Positions 15,774-28,000 of a DNA stretch of 64,000 nt are shown here, one piece after another. The position numbers and the translations under genes were made by a program. The notes below the pieces were generated by a model. The model was not told the origin of the DNA. It saw nothing but the letters and a program-made list of their open reading frames with translations, and searched no databases. Source of the stretch: Glutinoglossum americanum (Eukaryota; Ascomycota; Geoglossomycetes; Geoglossales; Geoglossaceae). Position 1 is the first letter of the stretch. Every line of letters starts with the position of its first letter. The stretch is taken from positions 1-64,000 of the forward strand of contig JAGHQL010000012.1 of NCBI GenBank assembly GCA_020080175.1. Reading direction: 5' to 3'.

Positions 15774-17552
15774 ATGGCAGAGACTCCGATTTTACAAGAG
15801 TATGCTGCACCCCAGGTGCCGGCTTACATATACAACCCGAATAAAGGCTATTCCACAGTCTCGCAGGAAGCTGGTCAGTTTGACGATGCAAGACAAGACC
15901 TCGATTTAAACCACGCCGCCGAGGAAGCCATTAGTGATGGCGAAGAGGACTACAATGACATCTTCGCCGAAGACCCGATCGACGATATTGACTGGGCTGA
16001 GTCAGGTGGTGACTTTACAAAGTCCTATAACCGGCAAAGACGAATCCTAGAGACTTCCGCCGACCCAAATGCCCCAAAATCATCATTTCCAAAGACCAAT
16101 CCCCAGAAACCCACAGCTAATATCAGATCTTCCGTCGATGACCAGATATCCAGCCTAGCAAAACACGCCGGGAAGATCAAACTTGACGACCGCTGGGGCG
16201 CAGTGCGCGAGAAGACCGTGGATAAAGCGGACCGGGCAACCTCTGAGCAGGTACTCGATCCTAGAACCCGGATGATACTGTTGCAGATGATCAACCGTAA
16301 CATTATCTCCGAGGTTAACGGATGTCTCTCTACTGGCAAAGAAGCCAATGTTTACCATGCACTGTCTGCATCTGAAGATCCGTCATCGGCACCTCTACAT
16401 CGAGCTATAAAAGTATACAAAACCTCTATCCTGGTATTCAAGGACCGCGATAAGTACGTGATCGGTGAACACCGGTTCCGTGGGGGCTACAACAAGTCAT
16501 CGAACCGTGCTATGGTCAAAGTCTGGGCAGAGAAGGAAATGAGGAACCTAAAGCGCATATATGGCGCTGGTATTCCATGCCCAGAGCCGTTGTATCTGCG
16601 ACTCCATGTGCTTGTCATGGGATTCCTTGGTGACAAAAAGGGCTGGCCTGCCCCGCGCCTACGTGATGCGACGCTCGAAGAGGATACCCTAGAGGGGTGG
16701 CGGGAGCTCTACATGCAATTGTTGGGTTACATGCGGGTAATGTACCAAACATGCAAATTAGTACATGCGGATTTGAGCGAGTACAATGTCCTCTATCACG
16801 AGCGCAAATTGTGGATCATTGATGTCAGCCAGAGCGTCGAGCATGATCACCCCCGAAGCCTCGAGTTCCTACGTATGGATGTTAAAAATGTGAGCGACTT
16901 CTTCCGGCGAAAGGGTGTCGACACGTTATCCGAACGGGCAATCTTCGGGTTCGTCACAACAGCGGAGGGAGGGGTGGGGTCTTCAGACATAGCTGGAATG
17001 CTGGACAAACTCTATGAAACCAGGGGTGCGGAAGATGAAGATGGGAAAGACGAACGAGAAGTCGATAATGCAGTATTTCGCCAGCAATATATCCCACAAA
17101 CATTGGAGCAGGTCTATGATATTGAGCGCGATGCTGAAAAGGTCGGCAAGGGAGAGGGAGGCGATTTGATTTATCGAGGTTTGCTAGCAGAGAAGGTGGC
17201 CGGTATGAGAGAACCAGAGACTACTGCATATGAATCGGTTGGTGATGGCGGCGAAGAGGGCGAAAACGGCCTTCACTCCTCGGCAGAGAGCGGAAGTGGC
17301 GAAGATGCAGATGGCCCCTTTGACAAGAGAATTCCGCGAGGAAAGCGATTTGAAGATAAGGATGCGAAGAAGGTATCCACGCCCTCTAGGATCTACCCTC
17401 CCCCTGGCATCTCTAAGCCACTAACCCCCCCCCCCAACTAGGAGCACAAACAAAAAGTCAAAGAAGAAAAGCGCGAGGCGCGCAAGACGAAGATGCCGAA
17501 GCACGTCAAGAAGAAGCTCATCAGCAACTCGGCGAGGCAGAGAAAATCTTAA
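15774..17552 (+). CDS. rio1: RIO1 family atypical serine kinase/ATPase
   Basis: Acts in the last cytoplasmic steps of 40S ribosomal subunit maturation (20S pre-rRNA processing, Nob1 release). Exons 15774-17372 and 17442-17552 give 569 aa. The RIO P-loop STGKEANVYHA is at 186-196, the ATP-binding lysine in AIKVYK near 213, the catalytic HADLSEYN at 331-338, and the metal-binding IIDVSQSVEHDHP at 348-360. The intron removes a C-rich stretch (17373-17441). The last exon supplies a very basic tail (KQKVKEEKREARKTKM and beyond) typical of RIO1. The acidic N-terminus, ~residues 50-80, also fits. All catalytic residues are intact. Confidence 0.96.
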
Positions 17553-18094
17553 GGGCCTTTCTTCCATTCAGGTTTGCTAGTCTACAGCCTATTATAGAAA
17601 GACGCCGCGCCGCCATCTCTGCGAATTTGTCGCAAAGCGTGTTCCTAACATTTGCCCCTAAAATATCAATGATTCAAGGTACGCAACCACCAAATAACTC
17701 CCTTTTGGGCTCAGCACGCCAAAGACCCATTCCTTCTCTATATCCAGCATAACACCGCTCGGATGAAGAAAAATCCAAATGCCTGGCTCTGCACAACCAA
17801 AAGCCCTAGGGAAGTGTTTCCGCCCCTTCTGCTTCAGTGAGGTAAAAAATAACCCATCCCTGTGAGGGGAAGGATGATGAAGAAACCTCCCTGGCGCTGT
17901 TGGCGGGCAAGGTGTGAAGCCATGGCCGCGAAGAAGCCTATCCCTTACAAGGGATAGAGCTTAATGCAGCCACCGAAGAGAGCCCTGACGAGCTTCCATA
18001 TTACCCATAGCGTGTCCCTCATACCAAAACATACAAATACATATACATCTCCAATAAACCGAAGAGTTCTCACGTCTGCAGGAAATTGCTAGAC
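17553..18094. other. Convergent 3' flanks of RIO1 and ATG17
   Basis: 540 nt between two convergent genes; presumably both 3' UTRs. No gene or RNA seen. Confidence 0.6.
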
Positions 18095-19741
18095 TTAGAT
18101 TTTACCACCCAGGTCTCCCGCGCGCCGTAATGCCTGCTCGATTAGTTTCTTAGGTAGCTCCGGGAGGTCGCTGACGTCCTTGTTTAGGGGCAAAATCTCA
18201 TAGCGTGGTGGAGGGTTTGAGAGGCCGGGCCAAATATCTGAAGGGAGAAAGTCGCCTTGGTCAAGCCGGAAGGTTTCTCTCTCCGCTGCGTCTTCTATAG
18301 GCATAGGTAGCTTCGTCAGCAAGGGCTGTACGCAGAGGTCTATGGTAGGTATCTACGGGAATGGTCATGGGAATAAATGGAACGCACCATCGTGAAGCTG
18401 CTCCACCTTAGCCATTGCTTCCTGGACAATGGCCTCCATCCTGACCTGCACGCCTCTCCGGCGTCCGACCTCAATAATTAATCCATCGTAAGCCTTCAGG
18501 AATCCTTCATAGAATTCTCGCAACCCATCAAGATCCTCCATCCGTGACTCGATCGTCCCTTTCTCGTCCTCCCAGCGAGCAAGGTAATCCCGACTACTCG
18601 AAACGTACACCGGGAGCCTCGTACCAATTTCTTCGAGGAGCTGAAACGCCGCGATTGCCTCATCGTGAACGCCAGTGAGATAGTTGACATGCGAGGAGAC
18701 GGGGTCGAACTGTGTTTCCATCTCTGCGAGATGGTCCCGGATCTCGGTGACCACATCTTCAACTTCGGCGGCGTCTTTGGATAACACGTCGAGCATGTCT
18801 TCACGCTCTTCCTCGGTGATTGGCTCGGGCGGAGCGCCATCATCATCATCATCGCTACCGCCACGATTCATAACGTTCACTCCCTTGGGTAGATCACCGG
18901 TGATACTACGAGCAGCGGCTCCTCCACCTTCGGTATGCTTGACGGCAGTAACGCAGAGATCGAAATGACGGACAAGGGATTGAAGGAGGTCCGCCATTTC
19001 TTTCGCTTGGGATTCGAGGCTACGGAGCAGTAAGGGAATGGGTGATTCGAGTACGTCGCTGGATGAAGGTGAGGATACTGTGATAGACGCTATAGCTTTC
19101 TCGACAGCTTGAAGGTCGGAGTCGAAGGAAGAGATGGAGTCCCCAAATTCTTTTTGGGCTTCCTGAATTTGGTCTATCGAGCTGCGGATGCTAGCTTTGA
19201 GATTATCCACGCCTTGGCCATCGACGAAGTCGTGGAGAGTCTTAGGTTGGTCATCGGTCGGCCGGAAACCCGGCTCCACAGTAGTTGAGCGTAGAATATC
19301 AAGTGTATGTTGAAGTCTTGCATCTGCAGCATCTAGTTCGCGCAACATAGCCTGTCGGGGATACTATCAGTTAAAGTCTCCGCCCTCAAGGCTCACAGAA
19401 TACCCTACCCCGAACTCGACTTGACCCTCTCTCGCGACATCCTCAATTCCATCTCGCACTCTGCGGAGAACCTTTGCCTGCCCAATGATCCCTTGCTTCA
19501 AGAAGCCACTCCTAGCTCCGAGGATAACGCTCTCCTCCAGAGCCGCACGAGCGGAGGTGACCAGTTCATTGGCTCGCCAGACAAGGTCGATGGACGAGAG
19601 CGAGCGTTTGGATGCGACTAGGTGGGCGATGAGAGAATCAAGAACTGGTTTTGATGAAGAAGCGAGGTTGCCGTGGGTAGAGATTGCCGGGGATGGAGAT
19701 AGATACTGGCCATCACCGGTAGTGGTCGGGGGAGTTGACAT
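18095..19741 (-). CDS. atg17: Autophagy-related protein 17 (ATG17)
   Basis: Scaffold of the Atg1 kinase complex at the phagophore assembly site. With Atg29/Atg31 in yeast it recruits other ATG proteins on starvation. Exons 19409-19741, 18388-19351 and 18095-18339 give 513 aa. The protein is almost wholly helical and coiled coil, as in the S-shaped Atg17. The block around LRELDAADARLQHTLDILR followed by HDFVDGQGV is characteristic of fungal Atg17. An acidic insert (GGSDDDDDGAPPEPITEEE) interrupts the helices mid-protein. The final exon has the conserved ending with PLLTKLPMP and a proline-rich tail. Identification is from remembered family features. Confidence 0.88.
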
Positions 19742-20386
19742 GGTTTAAGCCAGAAAGCACCAGTTATATTAAGGTACTAACCACATGTGCGTCGTCTAGC
19801 TGAAAGAGCAGCAATAGTAAATAGAACAGCAGCAGCAGCAAGTAGTGTTCAGAGTACCCTACGTAGTATTTTACTAGTTAGACTGGGCAAAGCGGCAAGC
19901 CAATAGTTGCATGCTCTCCAGGGTCGATGTCGCCATCTGCAAAAATACCGGTGATGAATATCGCGATGTTGTGGTGGTCTCAAATGCTTCGCCAATGTCG
20001 TGCTTGCCCGATGGTCTCATTTCTTGGCGAACCTGCAACATGCGGTTTGAGCCTCATCTCGTCAGCCCTTCGCCCCACTGCAAAAGTCGCCATACGAGCT
20101 ACAAAACACAGCCAGCAGCTCTTGCGGTGCTTCTACTTCAGCTCCTAGCTATAACGAGATAGCCAGACAGGCCCAGCAGCCAGGCCAGGCCAAACTAATA
20201 CCATATCTAGGACTCTGCGTGATTTTCGAATTTTCCGGTCATTACGCGCAAACATCTTCCCTGTCGCATCTAGACACCCCCGACCCCCGTTCTAACGCCG
20301 CCGCCCAGTGTAAAATCCGCTGCTAAACAGCACCACTACCGGATCGTTACACACAGCACTCAGTTCATGTAGAAAGACCAATAAAA
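19742..20386. promoter_or_regulatory. Divergent upstream region of ATG17 and sconB
   Basis: 645 bp between divergent start codons. It has CAG-rich (about 19808-19845) and CCAGGC-rich (about 20160-20195) patches and no convincing coding frame. Presumed to hold both promoters. Confidence 0.5.
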
Positions 20387-22772
20387 ATGTCGTCCCGTAA
20401 CGATGGTTCGGGCGACCCATCAATCGGTCCTGGCCACAACATCCAGCGAAGATACCATAACAGGCGACTTTCTTTGCGCGAACATTCCTCTATTATGTCT
20501 CTCGATTCTTGTTCCAGTAATGCCGTCATGGAAGAGTCAACGGCAACGGACATGCCGACTGTCTTGGTAGAAGGCGATTCTGATGCGACGGAGGATATGG
20601 GCAGCCAAAATAGCAATAGTATTTGTCTGTCATCATCCTCAAAGCTGGCTGGGCAAACGGTGGCACCCTTTTTAGCAAAGCATATCCCCTTGCAGTATGC
20701 TCCTTTGGGGGCGCGGGAAACACCGCCCAACTGGGCTTCCAATACCAGATATTGTTACCGGCATAGACCCGATCTCAAGTGTAGACGTCAAGCGGATGAA
20801 CTGTCCATGGAGCAGCTACAGAAGGTTGGTTGCAAATCACGCCCCTTCCCGGCTGCACTTCCCCCATATTTGGGCCTCTGCAATTACCCTTTGCCCTTTC
20901 CATTAACCCGGCTCTTCAACCATTGACGATTAGCGTTGTCAATGTATGTAGCTGACAGGTTGTTACTAGGGGCTGGAGTCGGTCTCCCAAGATGACAAGG
21001 CAGCTATAACTCACGTTTGGTCACTCTTTTCGGCCGCCCCGGTAAAGCACCGGGAAATCATGCTCAAGGGGATTCTCACACAGTGTTGCTTTCCCCAATT
21101 ATCATTCATCTCGGCTTCGGTGCGCGACCTAATACGCATTGACTTTTTTGCGGCGCTTCCGCCCGAAATATCTTTCAAGATCCTTTGTTATCTGGACACT
21201 GCGTCCCTATGCAAGGCGGCTCAGGTCAGCCAGCGGTGGAGAAGCCTAGCGGATGACGACGTGGTGTGGCATAAAATGTGCGAGCAGCACATTGATAGGA
21301 AATGCTTTAAGTGTGGGTGGGGTTTGCCTCTCATGGAAAGAAAGCGTTTAAGGGCTACAAAGAGACAAACCCAACTGCGAGCAACAGGACGAGGACTGAA
21401 TGTTTGGTCGCCCGAGATCACGCCTCAGCCAGAGGGTCCCGGTAGAGAAACCGCTGAAGAGACAAACCGACCTAACGCTATGTCGCTAAATGCCAATGGA
21501 AAACGGGGGGCTGATGTTCCGTTGACCGACGACCAGCTCGATCAGCCTGATGACTCTGTCAAGAGATCTTGTTTCGCCTCTTCCAAGACAGGCATTAATG
21601 GGAGCTACTTTGCGCCCCGCACAAGGCCTTGGAAAGACGTCTATAAGGACAGGTTTAAAGTTGGTACGAATTGGAAATACGGCAGATGCTCGACAAAAGT
21701 ATTCAAAGGCCACACGAACGGCATCATGTGTTTGCAGTTTGATGACAATATTCTGGCGACCGGCTCTTACGACGCGACCATCAAGATATGGGATACCGAG
21801 ACTGGCGAAGAAATTCGCACGCTCAGTGGGCATGAGTCTGGAATTAGGGCCCTGCAGTTTGACGACACGAAGCTCATCAGCGGCAGCATTGATCGGACTC
21901 TGAAAGTTTGGAACTGGAGGACTGGGGAATGCAAATCGACGCTCACAGGACATATGGGCGGAGTTATTTGCTTACATTTCGATTCTACTATTGTGGTCTC
22001 CGGCTCAGTCGATAGGACGATCAAAGTATGGAACTTTGAAGACAAATCTACTTTCCTATTACGTGGACACACCGACTGGGTAAACGCAGTGAAAGTTGAT
22101 TCGGCGTCCCGCACGGTTTTCTCGGCTTCAGACGACTGTACTGTGAGGCTATGGGATCTCGACACCAGAAGCTGCATCAAAAGTTTTAAAGGTCACGTTG
22201 GCCAGGTTCAGCAAGTCCTCCCACTTCCCGCTGAATTCGAATTTGAAGAGCCCGTGGGCGGAGAGGATGATAGCGGTTCCACTGAGGCTGGTAGCGACAG
22301 CTCTGAAGCTTCTAATGGCAACGAACACCATGGAAGCGATCACTCGCCATCCAAAATCTACGGTGATGGCTTCACTCGCCACCGACCGCGTCCACCACGC
22401 TATATGCTCACTGGCGCTCTAGACTCCCACATCCGCCTCTGGGATGTCGCCACAGGGAAATGTCTGCGTACCTTCTTCGGTCACGTTGAGGGAATATGGG
22501 CCCTTGCAGCGGACACGCTCCGTGTTGTTTCAGGCGCTGAAGATTGTATGGTCAAAATCTGGGATGCCAGAACGGGGAAATGCGAGAGGACATTTGCTGG
22601 ACATGCGGGTCCGGTGACTTGTATTGGCCTAGGTGACTCGAGGATGTGCACCGGGAGTGAGGATTGCGAAGCTAGGCTTTATAGCTTTAAAAGTGGCCAA
22701 GGCTTTCAGCTAGGAGAGGGAAGAGATGAAGGGGGTTCATCATCCCCACAGTCACCACCGTTCCAGGAGTAA
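20387..22772 (+). CDS. sconB: F-box/WD40 sulfur metabolite repression protein (SconB/Met30)
   Basis: Substrate receptor of an SCF ubiquitin ligase that silences the sulfur-assimilation activator MetR (Met4) when methionine or cysteine is plentiful. Exons 20387-20824 and 20970-22772 encode 746 aa. The F-box starts at [14 protein letters not shown] near residue 208, preceded by the SconB-specific block around [20 protein letters not shown]. Seven or more WD40 repeats occupy ~390-720 ([37 protein letters not shown] and so on). A ~60-residue acidic, Ser/Glu/His-rich insert sits between the fifth and sixth repeats, near 556-618. Length and order match Aspergillus SconB and Neurospora SCON-2. Confidence 0.96.
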
Positions 22773-23482
22773 TCTGGGCTGGTATGGAGTCGAACGGCCT
22801 ATTTCCTTGTTCCCATTTCGTTCTTAATGTTTTATTTTCTATCTGGTAACGGATCGGGAGTGAGCAGCCTTTGATACCCGAGTATACGGCATTTTATTCA
22901 GCAGCATTTTTCTGGGAAGCATCGGTCATCCAATTCCCTTATTTCAACCAAGATTTCTTTCCGTTGCCTTCTCATCCCGGATAGGGCAGGGGCAAAGCTT
23001 TCCGCATCTTCGCTTCCTTCGAGGCAGGCGAACATCTACCCATTTGCGGTTTGGCCCATTCATGGAGCTTATCCCGGAGCGCACCCCTAACCCTCATTCC
23101 GCGCGGAACCTCGACGTTCTTCTAGGTGCAATGCTCACCTTTACTTCACCGGCGGAGTTTTCCTTCCTTTCACAACACACAACTAGCCGCCTTGCAAGAC
23201 TACGCTGGAAAGGGTGGGATAGACCGGCAAGACTTAGCCAGCCTTATGGCAAATATATACGCATATTTTGTAACTCAAGAGGATACTCCGTATTGGGGGC
23301 TCGTAATGTCGACGATCTTAGTTTTTAGCTATATAGTTAATACGACGGTATGGGTGGGGCGATGGTTGCAGTGTTTGACTGCTACTCCCGGTGAAATGCC
23401 AACGGCAAGGGGAGGGAGATCCCCGCCAAGTCGAAAGTAACCCCTCTCGGATCGATTCCCCGAGGTGCCTTAGCATAAGGTC
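22773..23482. other. sconB 3' flank, possible small unrecognised ORF
   Basis: The first ~250 nt should be the sconB 3' UTR. A plus-strand frame at 23126-23440 (104 codons) contains a hydrophilic stretch (GKGGIDRQDLASLMANIYAY) followed by a hydrophobic, membrane-like segment (WGLVMSTILVFSYIVNTTVW). It may be a small membrane protein or more debris of the decayed block next door. I do not recognise it. Confidence 0.3.
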
Positions 23483-24310
23483 ATGTATGAACCTGGCCAG
23501 AAAGCAGCGAGGCCGAACTTCCCCCATCTGGATCCTGGCCTCGACTCGTTCAAGCATCCCGACCATCGATTCGCCTTTCTATCGGATAAGGCGAGCGCGG
23601 AGATGGATGTGGGTGTGGGTGTGAGGAGCTATAGCGGCAGAGATGATTCGCTTCATCATGTGGAGCATCTACTCTTCTTCATGGACACCGAGAAGGTTAG
23701 TCAGGGCGGACTTGAAAGCGTTTCAAGTTCTATTTTTTTTTTTCAATTCATCTTGTAGCTACAGAACCTGACAGGTAAAAAAAAAAAAACTCCGAATAGT
23801 ATCCAAAAGAAAATAACTATTTGCAATATCTCAATGCAAACTCTGGGTGGGCGAACGCCTATACGACAGCAACATCGACCAATTTCCATTTTGAGGTGGC
23901 CGCTACGCCAAACACTGAAACACCTAACCCCTCAAACTCGAACGGTAATCCTCAGCAGTCACCCCTGTATGGTGCTCTTGACCGTTTCTCGCAGTTCTTT
24001 ATCGCCCCTCTCTTCGACCCCTCAACGTCGGATAGAGAATTAAGGGCAATCGACGGAGAATAAGTCGAAAGAGCCGGGGGTTGATGTCCGTGATGAATTC
24101 ACGAAGCTCCATGAGAGGGAGTATTCGGCAAACAGAGTGGAACTGGTCGTCCTCGGCCGTGAGTCTCTGGATGTCCTCGAATATTGGATTGTAAACATGT
24201 TCTGGGCGGTTCCGAATAAAGACCTACCAGCGAGGAAATGGGATAACGGACCGCTCCTAACGGAGGAGGATCTGCTAACACAGGTCTTCGCAAAACCAGT
24301 CGCCACGAAG
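23483..24310 (+). pseudogene. Decayed M16 metallopeptidase (STE23/insulysin-like), N-terminal part
   Basis: Matches the start of fungal STE23/insulin-degrading enzymes. KASAEMDVGVG is followed by the zinc motif HHVEHLLF, an HxxEH with both His and the Glu kept. An intron at 23696-23799 joins DTEK to YPKENNYLQYLNANSGWANAYT (read as two pieces), exactly as in the family. SPLYGALDRFSQFFIAPLF and VVLGRESLD also match. It is broken: the frame meets a stop at 24061 just after RELRAIDGE, while the next frame resumes ENKSKEP. About 35 family residues are missing at that joint, and homology ends near 24310, far short of the usual ~1000 aa. The intact zinc motif suggests recent decay. An intact copy is expected elsewhere in the genome. 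Confidence 0.8.
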
Positions 24311-24439
24311 ATCTTGGTTGACAGGCCCACCAAATGCCCCAAGATGATCCGTAACGGCGATCTCGCTTGCCTCACCACCGCCGCCTCGCGGGTCCATCCA
24401 GGATCTTACGTCGCAGCACCGCGAATAATCACTGGTTCA

Positions 24440-24954
24440 AGCTTGCTGACTTCTACGTATGTTAACCATATCGTGACAGCCAATGACGCCTTGCGCCTCT
24501 TCGAGGAGTGTATTCAGAGCCAACACCACCACATTCCTAAACGTCCGCATCAATACAAACGAGGTTCCCTCACCCGAAGCAGTAATGTTTTTACTTACGA
24601 AGAGGATGGGTCTGGTATTAAGTATTGGGCGGATGGTGTGACCTGGAGCCCCAGCAGGATTCTAGACAATTTCCTAATCTATCGTGGATTGGAGAGGCGC
24701 TTTTCCCAGAAGAGAAAATGAAAGCTACAAAGCGGGTCAAGCGACTCGCAAAGTCGAGGTCCAGTACCATCCTAGGGTGTAGATTCCTTCCTCGTGTGAC
24801 GGCATCCATACTCGGCCCTCCCCTAAAAAAACTAGAGCAAATGGTGGATGAGCTTGAAAATAGTTCATCCTCAGTCAGCTTGAGTGAGTTCAAGTTCCCG
24901 CAATCCCCATCAAAGAACTGCCTCTCCGTATACCGAGCAAGGAGGCTACGCTAA
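24440..24954 (+). pseudogene. WOPR-domain (Gti1/Pac2) fragment, broken
   Basis: Resembles the first half of the WOPR DNA-binding domain of Wor1/Ryp1/Sge1 and Gti1/Pac2 regulators. NDALRLFEECIQSQHHHIPK, then GSLTRSSNVFTYEEDGSGIK and WSPSRILDNFLIYR, align in order with the family. The frame shifts near 24700: one frame ends at RRFSQKRK while LFPEEKMKATKRVKRLAK, the next family block, lies in another frame. No proper start is seen; the frame is continuous upstream with the M16 remnant. Family members control dimorphism and effector genes; this copy is probably dead. Host-gene debris, not a transposon. Confidence 0.72.
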
Positions 24955-25013
24955 CCATACACTAGCCAAATACCCTATCTCTACCCTCCCCTGATTCACG
25001 TCTGCATCCGCAT

Positions 25014-28000
25014 TCAACCGCTTGTCTCAGGAGGCTCTGGAGTGGAACCATCGCTTGATGTTTCCCTTGGAACATCCTCAGGTTCTGGATTTTGCTCATG
25101 AACAGCATTTCTGGAGCCCGAACCTTCACTAGGCCTTCCCCGCTCAGAGCCGTCATGTTCTGAAAGTGAAAGCCTATCCAAAACAGTTTCCAATCGCGCG
25201 CCCAGGCTTGTTCTGCTTACAGGGTCACGATCAAGTACCGCACATAGTTGTACTCGCGGGGTCCGGGACGTGCGATCGGTCTTCCTAGCATCGGCACCAG
25301 CATCCAAGAGAGTTGTAATGACGTCTAAATGGTGACCGCTTGCCGCATAATGGAGCGGAGTCCACTTGTATCTACCTTGGCTATCCAATGGTAGATTTTT
25401 TGAGATGAGATATTTTACCGTCTCTACCTGTCCAGTTTGGGCAGCATGATGCAAGGCGGTTTGTCTAATACCATCTTCCATATCTAACTTCACGCCATTT
25501 TCCTCTAAAACTTTTATGAGGTCAAGCAGCCCATTCCAAGCAGCCGAGTGGAGAAGGTGATTTCCGAATTCGTTCTTTTGATCGAAGCTATTACCGGCCT
25601 TGATCTGTGCAATTGCGAGCTTCTCCAGGCCCCATTCAGATAGTTTGTGCGGTAGATCAATATCTTTCCCGTGTACGTGAGGAAGGCTCCGAATGAAAAT
25701 CTGGAAAGCGAGCTCTAGGTTTTCTTTCAAGCCTATAAGCTGGTTAAGGCCCTTCTTGACTTTTGGATGGTCCTCGCCAGCCCGCCGAGCATGATAGGCC
25801 CAAGATGTTGCAGCATATTTTAGGAACGGGAAATTGTCCAGCAGTCCGGATTCTTTCAGGAACGGGAATTTCCTTAATAATGGTATAGTCTCATCGGCTG
25901 GGTTTGGGTCCGACAGGTTTACTGTTTCGAATTCACGGAGTGTGAATTGCGGAAGACAAAGATAGTCGAGGCATGTAAAGGCAATTTCAGCGTGTTCTTC
26001 TTCAGGTGGCTGGCATATTTTCATGAGTTTCTCGCAGGGCGGCTCGCTCTTGCCGAGCAAAGCTCCTCTCAGAGACGAATGGAAGAGTCGCACGCGGGAA
26101 GAGGTTTTTTCAATGGTTACGAGTGGGCCGAAGTTAAGGCTTAGGTCCTTCTCCAGGTTCCCAGTACGACATAGATGGAATGGGATTGTTGGATTTCTTC
26201 GATGGGATTGCATCGCAAGTGCATCTCGTAGCTCATCACGCGTGAGAGGTTGCTGTGCGAACAGAATCCAAGGGAGTTTTTGGCTGATCGCCTCCGACTG
26301 ATCCTTCTGCCTTCGGCTGAACATTTCTGTGTAGAGCGAGATCAGACCCTTCGGGAGGCCTTCCAACTCTTTCCGAATATCTCCAGGAGAGGTGGACTGC
26401 AAACGCCTCAAGCGATCCATGAAAAGGTAAACCCAGAGAAACATATGGTCGGCTTTTTTTGTTAGTTCAGCTACAAGGTCAGGCAGGAGATCCTCGTACC
26501 CCTTTCGGAGGGACTTAAATCGTAAGAGACGTGTATCGCTCCGCCGGCGACCCCCCTGCTCATCCTCGGAGGATTCACCGCCCTCGGGCAATTCAGCTTT
26601 CTGAAGTTCCTCGAGGTAGTCATTAAGGAACCCGTTTACTTGATCATTGATATAGGCTTCGACTGCAAGTTTGACTTCTTCCCGAGCCTCGAGATCGATG
26701 GTCTTACGTTTCGGGAAGCCAATTGAAAGCTCGTCGATTTGTTGAGTCGTGATTATAAAATGTCTAGTAACACCGCAATCGAGATGGCGGAGCTTGTCCA
26801 TGAAATCTTTTAAGGGTTTGAAGTCTCTTCTGGCGCCATGTGTTCGGGGCTCGTTGTCGCACTCGTTGAGAGCGTCAATTACAATGATGGTAGACTCGGA
26901 TGCTCCATCTGCCATCATGTTTTCGAAGACGTCAAGCAGGATTTCTAGAGTCCATTCTGATTGCTGTTCATGACGTTTTTGAATATGACGATAGAGCGTA
27001 TGATTTTCGGACAATAATTGATAGATTAGCCATAGCATCGCTGGTGTAGGTTGAGATGTTGTAGGACTAGCCTCTTTGAAGATGATGTATTTTACGTTAA
27101 ACCCAACTTTTTCTCTTATATGTTCCGTTATGAACTTTGAGAGGACAGATTTGCCTGATCCTGGTCCTCCACGGAAGATAAGAGCCTTGGAAGCAGCCTT
27201 CTTATCAGAGAGATTTTGAAGGAACTTTTCCACTTCTCGCACAACCCAGTCACACGTCCCGGCCACGGGTTTCGAAATTTCAGCCCGTAAGGATTCATGG
27301 CTTTTCATATCGACCCCGAGGCTCTCGAGGCAGTCCTTAATATCAGCATCATATCTGCGGATACTGGTTGAAATCAAATCAACTATCTCCCGAGCGACAA
27401 GGTTGTAGTTGGAGTCCTTGGTGGCAAACTTATTCAGATGTGAATGGTCGGTCTTGAGTTCCACGTTTTTATTGTTGTTCGTTTTCATGATGGCGGAATG
27501 TCTATCTACTACCATCTATGTTTATGCCACAGTTAGAAAGGAGAGGAAAGGAGCAGTTCCAGCACTACTTACAATGGGTAGGAGATTATATATGCGGGTC
27601 CTATCAGTTTCAAAAAAGCAAACTGTCTTTCTGCGAAACTTCTCCCTGAAACTATCATCCAAAGCCTCTAGTTTCGGGGACTGAAGACCCAAATCATCCA
27701 GAATTTCAGAATTTCCACCCATAAACCGGGTAAAGCTAGTGACGAATCGTACTAAGACCGATGGCCATGTGCCATTATGTGGTGTCCCTAGAAATAAGAT
27801 ACCCCAAGTGGACTGGAAGATAGCCGAATATGGAGAGTCGAGATTACTTTCGGCCGCTAAAACTATGGCCTGTGGTATTGCCGTGTTAGAATATTCTCAG
27901 GAGGATATCGCGAGGGTATCCACCTGTTTAATTACAAGCCCACCGAAACTATGCCCGATGAAAATGATTGGCCGTTTCTGTTCCTGTTGTATTATGTGTA

